A stretch of 64,000 bases of DNA, taken from NCBI GenBank assembly GCA_019419995.1, contig JAHZHZ010000003.1, positions 62,001 to 126,000 of the forward strand, given 5' to 3'. The notes under the pieces were generated by a model. The model saw nothing but the letters and a program-made list of their open reading frames with translations. It searched no databases and had not been told where the DNA came from. Positions within the stretch are counted from its first letter, which is position 1, and each line of letters starts with the position of its first letter. Below, one piece after another: positions 44,223 to 52,036 of the stretch. Both the position numbers and the translations under genes were made by a program. Origin of the DNA: Clostridiales bacterium (GTDB lineage Bacteria; Bacillota; Clostridia; Christensenellales; Aristaeellaceae).

Positions 44223-46061
44223 ATGTGTGGAATCGTAGGTTACACCGGAACCCGGCAGGCGGCACCCATATTGCTCAGCGGGCTGTCTAAATTGGAGTAC
44301 AGGGGCTATGATTCAGCGGGCATGGTGGTTCGCGATGGAGATCGCCAACCGGAGATCGTCAAAGCTAAGGGTAGGCTTCGCGTATTGGCGGAAAAGACCG
44401 ATGATGGCAATGCACTGATTGGAACCTGTGGCGTTGGCCATACCCGTTGGGCGACTCACGGAGAACCAAACGAGACCAATGCACACCCTCACTGCAGCGA
44501 TGATATGAATGTGGTGGGCGTGCACAATGGCATTATCGAAAATTACCAGCAGCTCAAGGATAAGCTGATCCGTAAGGGCTATGCCTTTTATTCCGAAACA
44601 GATACGGAAGTGCTTATCAAAAGCGTGGACTATTACTATAAAAAGTACGCTATGGGCCCTACAGATGCGCTGGCAAAGACCATGGTGCGCGTGCGAGGGT
44701 CCTATGCGTTGGCCGTAATGTTTAAGGACTACCCGGGTGAAATTTTTGTAGCCCGAAAGGATAGCCCGATGATCATTGGCGTCAATGAAGGGGAAACATA
44801 TCTGGCTTCGGATGTTCCCGCAATTCTCAAATATTGTCGAAACGTATACTACATCGGCAACATGGAGATGGCCAGACTCTCTCCGGGTGAGGCGCAATTT
44901 CTGAATATTGATGGAGACATCATTGAAAAGCCCCTGACGGAAATAACATGGGATGCGGAAGCGGCCGAAAAGGGCGGCTATGAGCATTTCATGATGAAGG
45001 AAATCCACGAACAGCCCAAAGCGGTGGCAGATACCTTCCGTTCTGTAGTAAAAGATGGAGAAATTGATTTTACCGAAGTGGGGCTCACGGAGGAAGAGAT
45101 TCAGAGCATCAAACAAATACATATCGTGGCCTGCGGTTCTGCCTACCACGTGGGGGTGGCGGCGAAATATGTGCTGGAGGATTTGGCAGAAATTCCCGTG
45201 CAGGTAGACCTGGCCTCCGAATTTCGCTATCGCAAACCCATAATGGACAAGGATGATCTGGTTTTGATCATTAGCCAATCGGGAGAAACGGCTGATAGCC
45301 TTGCGGCATTGCGGGAAGCGAAGAATCGGGGAATCAGAACGCTCGGGGTTGTGAATGTGGTAGGAAGTTCCATTGCCAGGGAGGCCGATAATGTTTTTTA
45401 TACATTGGCAGGTCCCGAGATTGCTGTGGCAACCACCAAGGCCTATTCCGCCCAGTTGATGGCCTGCGACTTGTTGGCGCTTAAATTTGCAAAAGTGAGG
45501 GGCGTGTTGGAGGACGACGAGTATCGCAAGCTCATCGCCGAATTGGAGCGCATACCCGATAAAATTAATCGGATACTTGAGGATAAGGATCGCATACAGT
45601 GGTTTGCATCGAAGTATGCCAATGCCAGGGATATATTTTTCCTGGGGCGGGGCCTGGATTATGCCATCGCGATGGAAGGCAGCCTGAAGATGAAGGAAAT
45701 CAGCTATATCCATTCAGAGGCCTACGCGGCGGGTGAGCTCAAGCATGGCACGATCAGCCTCGTGGAGCAGGGAACCCTGGTGATTTCCATTGCGACACAG
45801 AGCGGTCTGTATGAAAAAATGATTAGCAATATGGTAGAGGTCAAGAGCCGCGGCGCCTATCTGATGGGATTGACGGGCTTTGGACATTACAATATGGAGG
45901 ATACGGCGGATTTTACTGTCTATGTGCCTCAGACAGATGAACATTTCATGACTTCACTGGCAGTGGTTCCTCTTCAGCTGATGGCCTACTACGTTTCCAT
46001 CGCTCGGGGATTGGATGTGGATAAACCCCGTAATTTGGCTAAGAGCGTGACAGTGGAGTAG
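44223..46061 (+). CDS. glmS: Glutamine-fructose-6-phosphate aminotransferase (isomerizing)
   Basis: Makes glucosamine 6-phosphate, the entry point to peptidoglycan precursors. 612 residues, normal length. The N-terminal class II glutaminase has Cys2 as nucleophile (M-C-G-I-V-G-Y) and the THGEPNETNAHPH loop. Two SIS domains follow, with SQSGETADSLAALREAK and AYAAGELKHGTISLVEQG. The C terminus ends in KSVTVE, the conserved tail that closes the active site. It stands alone, between the decayed rmlD and enolase. Control by the glmS ribozyme is not evident in the leader. Confidence 0.97.
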   Translation: MCGIVGYTGTRQAAPILLSGLSKLEYRGYDSAGMVVRDGDRQPEIVKAKGRLRVLAEKTDDGNALIGTCGVGHTRWATHGEPNETNAHPHCSDDMNVVGVHNGIIENYQQLKDKLIRKGYAFYSETDTEVLIKSVDYYYKKYAMGPTDALAKTMVRVRGSYALAVMFKDYPGEIFVARKDSPMIIGVNEGETYLASDVPAILKYCRNVYYIGNMEMARLSPGEAQFLNIDGDIIEKPLTEITWDAEAAEKGGYEHFMMKEIHEQPKAVADTFRSVVKDGEIDFTEVGLTEEEIQSIKQIHIVACGSAYHVGVAAKYVLEDLAEIPVQVDLASEFRYRKPIMDKDDLVLIISQSGETADSLAALREAKNRGIRTLGVVNVVGSSIAREADNVFYTLAGPEIAVATTKAYSAQLMACDLLALKFAKVRGVLEDDEYRKLIAELERIPDKINRILEDKDRIQWFASKYANARDIFFLGRGLDYAIAMEGSLKMKEISYIHSEAYAAGELKHGTISLVEQGTLVISIATQSGLYEKMISNMVEVKSRGAYLMGLTGFGHYNMEDTADFTVYVPQTDEHFMTSLAVVPLQLMAYYVSIARGLDVDKPRNLAKSVTVE

Positions 46062-46586
46062 ATCATACAATTTCACTTTTTCGTGTGGAACCATCGGCAT
46101 CATCGGCCGGTGGTTTCACGGGTTATTGCACTGAGCATTGCCGTGTGGCGCAGCGGGTACAGGCCAATAGGGGGTAAAGCGCTTGCCTGGAGGCGCATTC
46201 ATTATTTGGGCGTTGTGACGAATTTTTGCGGCTAATGCAATGGGCTGTTTCAAGTGTTGGCAGCAGAAAGGGAGCGTGGGCCTGATATTTTTACGGCCAA
46301 ATCAGGAATTTGGCCGCGATGGGCGCGCTTCGAAATAGATCAGCGGCAGGCAAACAATTTTGATTAGATCCATACGCAGAGAATTTAGCTATTTTGATTC
46401 GTGAATGTATGAGCAAGATCTTGGGGGATGAATATTGAGAGAAAAATCATCAATTTTCCTCTCAATACTCATCCCCATCGCCTTCCTGCCGTCGACGGCC
46501 TAGCGAGCAATTGCACCCTGTCGCTCCGCCAGAAACATGCGATATTTGCACCCAATCAGAGGCCCCAAGGACTTGGGGATACTCTA
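46062..46586. other. 525-base intergenic region with several inverted repeats, no gene seen
   Basis: Directly after glmS is a hairpin (about 46082-46118, CGTG-GAACCA-CGG / CCG-TGGTT-CACG), a possible terminator with weak T content. Further on are a 9-bp hairpin CGGCCAAAT/ATTTGGCCG (46294-46316) and a long imperfect inverted repeat, arms 46424-46441 and 46459-46476 (GGGATGAATATTGAGAG type). A CCCCAA/TTGGGG hairpin lies at about 46563-46578, near the end of enolase. No open frame with a ribosome binding site was found. It may be relic sequence like the rmlD remnant. Confidence 0.5.
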
Positions 46587-47825
46587 TCACAAACCACAGA
46601 CTTGTTCTTCAATTTCCAGTAGTCGGTTATACTTGGAAAGCCGCTCACCTCGCGCAGGAGCACCCGCCTTAATGTACTGCGCTCCTACAGCCACAGCCAA
46701 ATCCGCGATTGCAGATGAATTCGTCTCTCCACTGCGATGCGAAACCACCACGCTGTATGCATTTTGGCGCGCCAGTTGTACAGTTTCCAGCGTTTCACTC
46801 ACAGTTCCTATTTGATTGGGTTTGACAAGTATCCCGTTGGCCGCACCTTCAGATATTCCCCGCATGAGTCGATCCCCATTCGTAGTAAAGAGATCGTCTC
46901 CAACGATCATCAGTTCCGAACCCAGAGCGCTGGTAAGCTCTCCAAAGCCTTCAAAGTCGTCCTCTCCCAAGGGATCTTCGATGGAGATGAGAGGATATTG
47001 CCGAGAAAGCGCGTCATAATACTCGATCAATTCTCCTCTGCGAAATTGCGTTCCGCTCTTACTCTGGCGGTAAAAATCGTTTACGGCCCATTCGGCAGCC
47101 GCGATGTCCAGCCCCAGACATACGTCCTCACCGGGCTTCCAGCCTGCGGTTTCTATGGCTCTGACCATCCATTCAAGGGCTTCTTCGTCCTTTTGAAAAT
47201 CAGGAGCAAATCCACCCTCATCTCCAACGGCAGTGGAAATGGAATTTTCCCGGAGAAGGTCTCTGAGCGCTTGATAGCACTCTACGCCCATGCGCATTGC
47301 CTCGTGAAAGCTTTCTGCGCCAGAGGGTATCATTAAAAATTCCTGTATTTCTAAATTGTTGTTTGCATGCTTGCCGCCATTAATGACGTTGAACATGGGG
47401 CATGGCAATTGTCCCGCCTGAATTCCACCCAGCCATTGAAACAGTTCCAAACCCATGCTGTGGGCGGCGGCTTCAGAGACAGCCCACGAAGTGGCAATCA
47501 AAGCGTTTCCACCCAGCTTGCTCTTGTTTTGTGTTCCATCTAATTCTCGCAGGCGATCATCGATACATCCCTGCCATTGCGCATCCATGCCTAACAGCGC
47601 GTCACGAATGCATCCGTTAACAGCTTCAACGGCGCGCATGACACCCTTTCCGCCATACGCATTCCCCCCGTCGCGCAGTTCTTGTACTTCGTGACTTCCG
47701 GTGGATGCTCCCGAGGGTGCGCTGCCTACGCCTACGCTTCCATCATCCAACAAGACCCTTGTTTCTATGGTGGGCATGCCACGCGAATCAAAAATCTGCC
47801 TTGCGCTCAAATCAACGATTTTCAT
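46587..47825 (-). CDS. eno: Enolase
   Basis: Converts 2-phosphoglycerate to phosphoenolpyruvate. About 412 residues, slightly shorter than the usual 425-435. The substrate loop SAPSGASTGSHE, the INGGKHANN motif, the GDEGGFAP motif, the metal ligands in LDIAAAEW, SIEDPLGEDD and IVGDDLFTTN, the catalytic Lys in ILVKPNQIGT and the second Lys in YIKAGAPARGE are all present. Start MKIVDLSARQ at 47825 is 9 bases after AGGAGG; the ATG at 47831 is only 3 bases after it. The gene stands alone, not beside gap-pgk-tpi-pgm as in many Bacillota. Confidence 0.95.
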   Translation of the reverse strand: MKIVDLSARQIFDSRGMPTIETRVLLDDGSVGVGSAPSGASTGSHEVQELRDGGNAYGGKGVMRAVEAVNGCIRDALLGMDAQWQGCIDDRLRELDGTQNKSKLGGNALIATSWAVSEAAAHSMGLELFQWLGGIQAGQLPCPMFNVINGGKHANNNLEIQEFLMIPSGAESFHEAMRMGVECYQALRDLLRENSISTAVGDEGGFAPDFQKDEEALEWMVRAIETAGWKPGEDVCLGLDIAAAEWAVNDFYRQSKSGTQFRRGELIEYYDALSRQYPLISIEDPLGEDDFEGFGELTSALGSELMIVGDDLFTTNGDRLMRGISEGAANGILVKPNQIGTVSETLETVQLARQNAYSVVVSHRSGETNSSAIADLAVAVGAQYIKAGAPARGERLSKYNRLLEIEEQVCGL

Positions 47826-47858
47826 CCCCATGCACCTCCTGAGGCTATTGTCTGCGCC

Positions 47859-47887
47859 GGTATAGATTTTATCCGTTTTCTTTGCAA
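47859..47887 (-). promoter_or_regulatory. Promoter of eno
   Basis: On the minus strand, TTGCAA (47882-47887), a 17-base spacer and TATACC (47859-47864), about 34 bases before the start codon. A plus-strand TATACT (47899-47904) close by may be the -10 of the divergent LCP gene. Confidence 0.55.
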
Positions 47888-47960
47888 GAAAAATGTGCTA
47901 TACTGTTCACAATGGATTTTTATAAAGATCGAGAATTTGAGAATTATCTTGGAGCAAAAT

Positions 47961-48956
47961 ATGTATTACGATACTTACAGAGGGAAAAATGCCCGCCGCA
48001 GGCGTTCGCATGGCTGCTTGGGCTGGTTAGTTCTGACTGCGCTAAAGATCATTTTCTGGATATTGATATTGGCGCTGATTGCGGGAGGAGTGCTCTATGC
48101 GCTTCCTGTCTCCCTGTTCAATGTGGAACCCGCGGGAATAGAACTTTCGCCCACGGATGGACTTCCTGGAAATCGTATAAATATTTTGCTCTTAGGTCTG
48201 GATGCTTTAAATGACGGCCAGCAGCGCAGCGATGCCATTATGGTTGCTTCTATTGGGTATGATGGTATAAAATTGACCTCCCTGATGCGGGATACCATGG
48301 TGGACATTCCCGGCCAGGGACGGCACAAGCTGAATTCTGCCCATGCAATGGGAGGACCGGAACTGGTCATGCGAGTGGTAAATGAGACTTTTCAGCTCAA
48401 CATTACCAATTACATTGCTGTTGATTTTCGCACGCTGGTAGATATTATTGACGCAGTCGGCGGGGTTAATGTCAATCTGGAGGAAAAAGAGCTGGAGAAC
48501 TTAAATAAAAATGCATATAATACATATAAAAGTATTTCCAAAGCGGACCCGGAGCGCTACGCGCATTATGCAAATTCCACACCGGAGACGCGCACCGGGG
48601 ATGTCCGGCTGAACGGTCTGTTCGCCACGGCCTATTCACGCATTCGCTACACCGACAGTGACTATGTACGCACTAGCCGCCAGCGGGAAGTGATCGCGGG
48701 AATTCTAGAAAGATTGAGGGAGTGCTTTTGGAATCCACTGGTGTGGGTGCGCCTCTATGAAGTTCTGGAACAAAGTGTGCAAACCAATTTGAGCCTGCCT
48801 GAACTGATTTCTTTGGGAGAGAAAGTTTTGATTTCCGGCAATGTGGAAAATATGCGCATTCCAGATGATGATCATATGACGGACAATGGCTCAACTATTG
48901 AGATTACAGACATCGAAGGTTGCGTTCAGACGCTGCATCAATTCATATACGATTAA
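47961..48956 (+). CDS. LCP-family protein, LytR-like with cytoplasmic basic tail
   Basis: About 331 residues. ATG 47961 follows GGAG by 6 bases; the longer frame to 47682 runs through the divergent eno gene and is not supported. A short Arg-rich cytoplasmic N terminus (RGKNARRRRSHG) and one TM (about 25-50) precede the LCP domain: LGLDALNDGQQRSDAIMVAS, SLMRDTMVDIPG, NSAHAMGGP, and SRIRYTDSDYVRTSRQRE. All active-site residues are present. This membrane-anchored form differs from the three exported LCP-like proteins 5-10 kb upstream. Probably attaches polymers to the wall. Confidence 0.92.
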   Translation: MYYDTYRGKNARRRRSHGCLGWLVLTALKIIFWILILALIAGGVLYALPVSLFNVEPAGIELSPTDGLPGNRINILLLGLDALNDGQQRSDAIMVASIGYDGIKLTSLMRDTMVDIPGQGRHKLNSAHAMGGPELVMRVVNETFQLNITNYIAVDFRTLVDIIDAVGGVNVNLEEKELENLNKNAYNTYKSISKADPERYAHYANSTPETRTGDVRLNGLFATAYSRIRYTDSDYVRTSRQREVIAGILERLRECFWNPLVWVRLYEVLEQSVQTNLSLPELISLGEKVLISGNVENMRIPDDDHMTDNGSTIEITDIEGCVQTLHQFIYD

Positions 48957-48958
48957 GC

Positions 48959-48987
48959 TTGACAGCTCAACTGGCATCGTATAAAAT
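48959..48987 (+). promoter_or_regulatory. Promoter of the sugar-type binding protein gene
   Basis: TTGACA (48959-48964), a 17-base spacer and TAAAAT (48982-48987). The transcript would have a leader of about 130 bases that contains the palindrome at 49068-49085. Confidence 0.65.
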
Positions 48988-49067
48988 GAAAAGATGGGAT
49001 TGCTTTAATTGTGTAAATCAAGCAACATAGGTTCTGTTTGTACGTCTAATAAAGGAAAAGAATTCTA

Positions 49068-49085
49068 TTTAACGAGTTCGTTAAA
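49068..49085. promoter_or_regulatory. Candidate repressor operator (8-bp arm palindrome)
   Basis: TTTAACGA-GT-TCGTTAAA, perfect 8-bp arms around two bases, lying between the promoter and the ribosome binding site of the binding-protein gene. Size, symmetry and the central CGA..TCG resemble operators of LacI-type sugar repressors, which would fit the product. No such regulator gene is in the window. Confidence 0.5.
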
Positions 49086-49124
49086 TGCAGTACAGCGGAC
49101 CTTAAGAAAGGAGGTACGTATCCC

Positions 49125-50177
49125 ATGAGCAAATTTCTTGCGATTTTAATGATTCTTGCGCTGACGCTGGGCAGCAGCGTTGTTGCGGAAGAAGCTCCTC
49201 TGACCTTCGGCTATATTGCCTGGCAGATGAAGGACATGCGTTGCGCTCAATCCGCTCTTGCCTTTGAGTATGCCGCCCATCAAAACGGCATAGCTGTTAC
49301 CAGGATAGACGCTGAAGGCGATGCACAAAAAGCCCTGACCGCCTTGGAAACTCTTGTGGACAGCCAGGTAGACGGCATTATTATTTATGTTTATACATCT
49401 CAAGAGGCAGAGCCCCTGATCCGTGCAGCGAAAGCGTCCGGCATCCCTGTGGTGGTTGAAAATGTAGATGTATCTGCTTCAGTGGACGAAGGAGATTATT
49501 TGGCGGCTGTGGGCAGTGGCTATGCTGAGCGCAGCTATGCCATGGCAAAGTATTTGGCAGAAACCCATGGAAATGTGACGTTGTTCCACTGTGCCGCGCC
49601 TGAGGGCAGCAGCATTGCACAGGGCTGTGCCGAAGGCCTTAATCGCGCTACGAACGACTTTGGTTCCATTGATTTAGTCGGCACGCTTAACGGGGAAACG
49701 ACTGTGGAAGAAGGAAAGAACCTTACCGACATTTTGATCAATTCCTTTACGGAGTTTGATAGTATACTTGCGGACAGCGATGCTATGGCCCAGGGAGGAT
49801 TCCAGGCTGTCAACGGTTCCGGGTATAGGGGAATCAACATTGTCACTGTAGGAGATAGCGCGGGTGCGCTTGGCCTGCTTGAGGATGGAACGGTATCGGC
49901 GGTCGCCTCCTCTCCTTCCGCAATTCAGGGGATTGTAAGTTTTAAAGTGCTGCATGAGTATTTGACCAATGGGGTGCTTCCCGAAACAAAATTTCAAGCG
50001 CTTCCTGCTGTGGCCATAACTGCCGGAGACCTGGAAAGCTGGGAAAGCTGGGAGGCATATTCATATGCCTATGAATACGTCTATAGCGGCGAACCCCTGG
50101 AGTCCTTTGATTTGGAAGTATTGGAAGCCAGAATTGCAGCCGATGGGAATTCAGAAGAGGAAAGCATTGACCCGTAA
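49125..50177 (+). CDS. Sugar-type (RbsB-like) ABC transporter substrate-binding protein, orphan
   Basis: 350 residues. A signal peptide (about 1-21, ending SSVVA) precedes a type 1 periplasmic-binding fold: FGYIAWQMKDMRCAQSALAFEY start, DSQVDGIIIYVYTSQEAEPLIRAAKASGIPVVVENV (shown in outline) hinge strand, and DSILADSDAMAQGGFQAV. It is closest in pattern to ribose/galactose or autoinducer-2 binding proteins, but there is no lipobox, which is odd for a Gram-positive binding protein. A long acidic C-terminal tail is present. No permease or ATPase is adjacent. AAAGGAGG precedes the ATG by 10 bases. Confidence 0.85.
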   Translation: MSKFLAILMILALTLGSSVVAEEAPLTFGYIAWQMKDMRCAQSALAFEYAAHQNGIAVTRIDAEGDAQKALTALETLVDSQVDGIIIYVYTSQEAEPLIRAAKASGIPVVVENVDVSASVDEGDYLAAVGSGYAERSYAMAKYLAETHGNVTLFHCAAPEGSSIAQGCAEGLNRATNDFGSIDLVGTLNGETTVEEGKNLTDILINSFTEFDSILADSDAMAQGGFQAVNGSGYRGINIVTVGDSAGALGLLEDGTVSAVASSPSAIQGIVSFKVLHEYLTNGVLPETKFQALPAVAITAGDLESWESWEAYSYAYEYVYSGEPLESFDLEVLEARIAADGNSEEESIDP

Positions 50178-50194
50178 ATTTTATGGTTGTGAAG

Positions 50195-50234
50195 ACATGA
50201 CTGCCGGCAAGCCCGGTGGTCATGTTTTGTTTTA
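50195..50234 (+). terminator. Terminator after the sugar-type binding protein gene
   Basis: Arms ACATGAC(TG)CCGG and CCGG(TG)GTCATGT (50195-50225), followed by TTTGTTTT. The roughly 270 bases that follow (50235-50501) show no gene that I can support. Confidence 0.85.
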
Positions 50235-50501
50235 GCAATTTTGGCAAGCTCAATAGAGCAATGGGGAAGGTCAATTGCCGTGCCAAAGGCGAAAAAGCGC
50301 AGGAGCTTATAATTCAAAGAAGTGCTCCCCGGACAATGAGCTGTTCAGGAATACTGGGCAAAAGAAAGCTGCGCGGCCAGATAATTATCGGGCACACATA
50401 TCGTGGCTTTGTAAGCAGTGCGCACTGCGCATTACAAAGTATCCAAGGGAAGCCATCTGGAAACAGCCGGGAAAAAATTTGCATTTTATAGAATAGAAAA
50501 A

Positions 50502-50525
50502 AGCCGGCGCCTTAAGGCGCCGGCT
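50502..50525 (-). terminator. Terminator of lysA
   Basis: A perfect 10-bp inverted repeat (AGCCGGCGCC-TTAA-GGCGCCGGCT). On the minus strand it is followed by TTTTTTCTATTC. Confidence 0.9.
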
Positions 50526-50579
50526 GGTGTAGTCTGGCTTCCCGGCATTGGAAAAAACCATCCGATGATGGGGCTTGAT

Positions 50580-51845
50580 TTAGCAGTAATCCTTCATGAT
50601 ATCGCAAAAATCAAAGGTGGCAAAGTAATCCTTCGGGGTTTCTGCGCGGCGAATCATGGAGAAGCGGCCGTCTCCGTGCAGGAGAATTTCTGCGGATTTG
50701 AGTTTTCCATTATAATTGTATCCCATGGAATACCCGTGCGCGCCGGTATCGTGGATGATCAGCAGATCCCCCATATCAATTTTGGGCAGGGGCCGCTGGA
50801 TGGCGAACTTATCATTGTTTTCGCACAGAGAACCCACTACATCGTAGATGTGATCAGCCGGGGCATTTTCTTTTCCGGCCACGGTGATGTGGTGGTATGC
50901 GCCATACATGGCAGGGCGCATCAGATCCACGGCGCAGGCATCCACGCCGATGTACTCCCGGTAGATGTGCTTTTCATGGATGGCCTGAGTGACCAGACAG
51001 CCGTGGGGACCGGTGATGTAGCGGCCCAGTTCCGACGCCACATGCACGTGTTCCAGGCCGGCTGGCACAAGAATGCGCTCAAACTCCTTGCGCACATCCT
51101 GCCCGATGCGTGCAATGTCCGGAGTCTCCTCCTCGGGGCGGTAGCCGATGCCAACGCCGCCGGAGAGGTTGACCATGAAGATGTCCACGCCCAATTCCCG
51201 GTGCAAGTCCGCGGCGAGGGAGAATAACAACGCCGCATTTTCAGGATAGTAATGGGTCTCAGTGGCGTTACTGGCCAGCAGGGCGTGCAGCGCAAAGGCC
51301 TTAACGCCCCTCTTGGAAAGGATGCGTGCGGATTCAAAGATTTGATCCCGGGTCATGCCGTACTTGGATTCTTCCGGATGGCCCATGCAGGTTTCCCCGA
51401 TGGTCAGGTCCCCGCCGGGATTGTAGCGCAGGCAAATCTTCTCCGGGAGTCCGCCGTTTGCAGCCAGGAAGTCAATGTGGGTGATATCATCTAGATTGAT
51501 GATGGCGCCCACGGAGCGGGCATAGCGGTATTCTTCGCCCCGGGTTTCATTGGAGGAGAACATGATTTGGTCTCCTGAAAAACCGGAAGCTTGAGCCAGC
51601 ATCAGTTCTGTAACGGAGGCGCAATCGACGCCACAGCCTTCCGCCCTCAATATTTGCAGAATAAAGGGATTGGGGCAGGCCTTTACGGCAAAATATTCCA
51701 TAAAACCATGATTCCAGGAAAAGGCGCGATTGACCGCTCTGGCGGTATCGCGGATACCTTCCTCGTCGTAGAGATGGAAGGGTGTAGGATAAACCGAAGC
51801 AATTTCGCGCAGCTTTTCCGCGCTCACAAAGGTCTTCTTCTGCAT
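50580..51845 (-). CDS. lysA: Diaminopimelate decarboxylase
   Basis: PLP enzyme that makes lysine from meso-diaminopimelate. 421 residues. The PLP lysine is Lys55 in EYFAVKACPN. The fold-type III barrel carries the ASELGRYITG motif and the glycine-rich NLSGGVGIGY, with the C-terminal cysteine-containing VGSLCENNDKFA motif that completes the active site in the dimer. Start at 51845 (MQKKTFVSAEKL) has GGTGA upstream; an upstream in-frame extension crosses the promoter. No lysine riboswitch was recognised in the leader. Specificity for diaminopimelate over ornithine is inferred from overall pattern and length. Its substrate would come from a DapF-type epimerase such as the domain fused to CarB, 20 kb away. 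Confidence 0.88.
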   Translation of the reverse strand: MQKKTFVSAEKLREIASVYPTPFHLYDEEGIRDTARAVNRAFSWNHGFMEYFAVKACPNPFILQILRAEGCGVDCASVTELMLAQASGFSGDQIMFSSNETRGEEYRYARSVGAIINLDDITHIDFLAANGGLPEKICLRYNPGGDLTIGETCMGHPEESKYGMTRDQIFESARILSKRGVKAFALHALLASNATETHYYPENAALLFSLAADLHRELGVDIFMVNLSGGVGIGYRPEEETPDIARIGQDVRKEFERILVPAGLEHVHVASELGRYITGPHGCLVTQAIHEKHIYREYIGVDACAVDLMRPAMYGAYHHITVAGKENAPADHIYDVVGSLCENNDKFAIQRPLPKIDMGDLLIIHDTGAHGYSMGYNYNGKLKSAEILLHGDGRFSMIRRAETPKDYFATFDFCDIMKDYC

Positions 51846-51879
51846 AACAATCACCAAAGGTATTTTTATTTTCCGCAAT

Positions 51880-51908
51880 ATATTAGCTTTTTCTGAGCGC
51901 GTCGTCAA
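51880..51908 (-). promoter_or_regulatory. Promoter of lysA
   Basis: On the minus strand, TTGACG (51903-51908), a 17-base spacer and TAATAT (51880-51885), about 35 bases before the start codon. A direct repeat of TTCGTTGTATTT lies just upstream (about 51914-51938). Confidence 0.7.
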
Positions 51909-52036
51909 GGGTGATTTCGTTGTATTTTTCGTTGTATTTGTTGAAGAGCTCAATTCTTTAACAATTCTGCGTTGAATTATATGTTATTTCATGATAGAGT
52001 TAATCGGATAGATATGTACTTTTAGGAGGCGTTTGC

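Noticed and set aside
44313..45713. 466-codon minus-strand frame inside glmS
   Set aside because: Long but antisense to an unequivocal glmS, without a ribosome binding site.
50216..50491. 91-codon plus-strand frame after the sugar-type binding protein
   Set aside because: It begins inside the terminator, has no ribosome binding site and resembles no family.
51846..52036. Lysine riboswitch upstream of lysA
   Set aside because: The promoter lies about 35 bases from the start, leaving no room for one.
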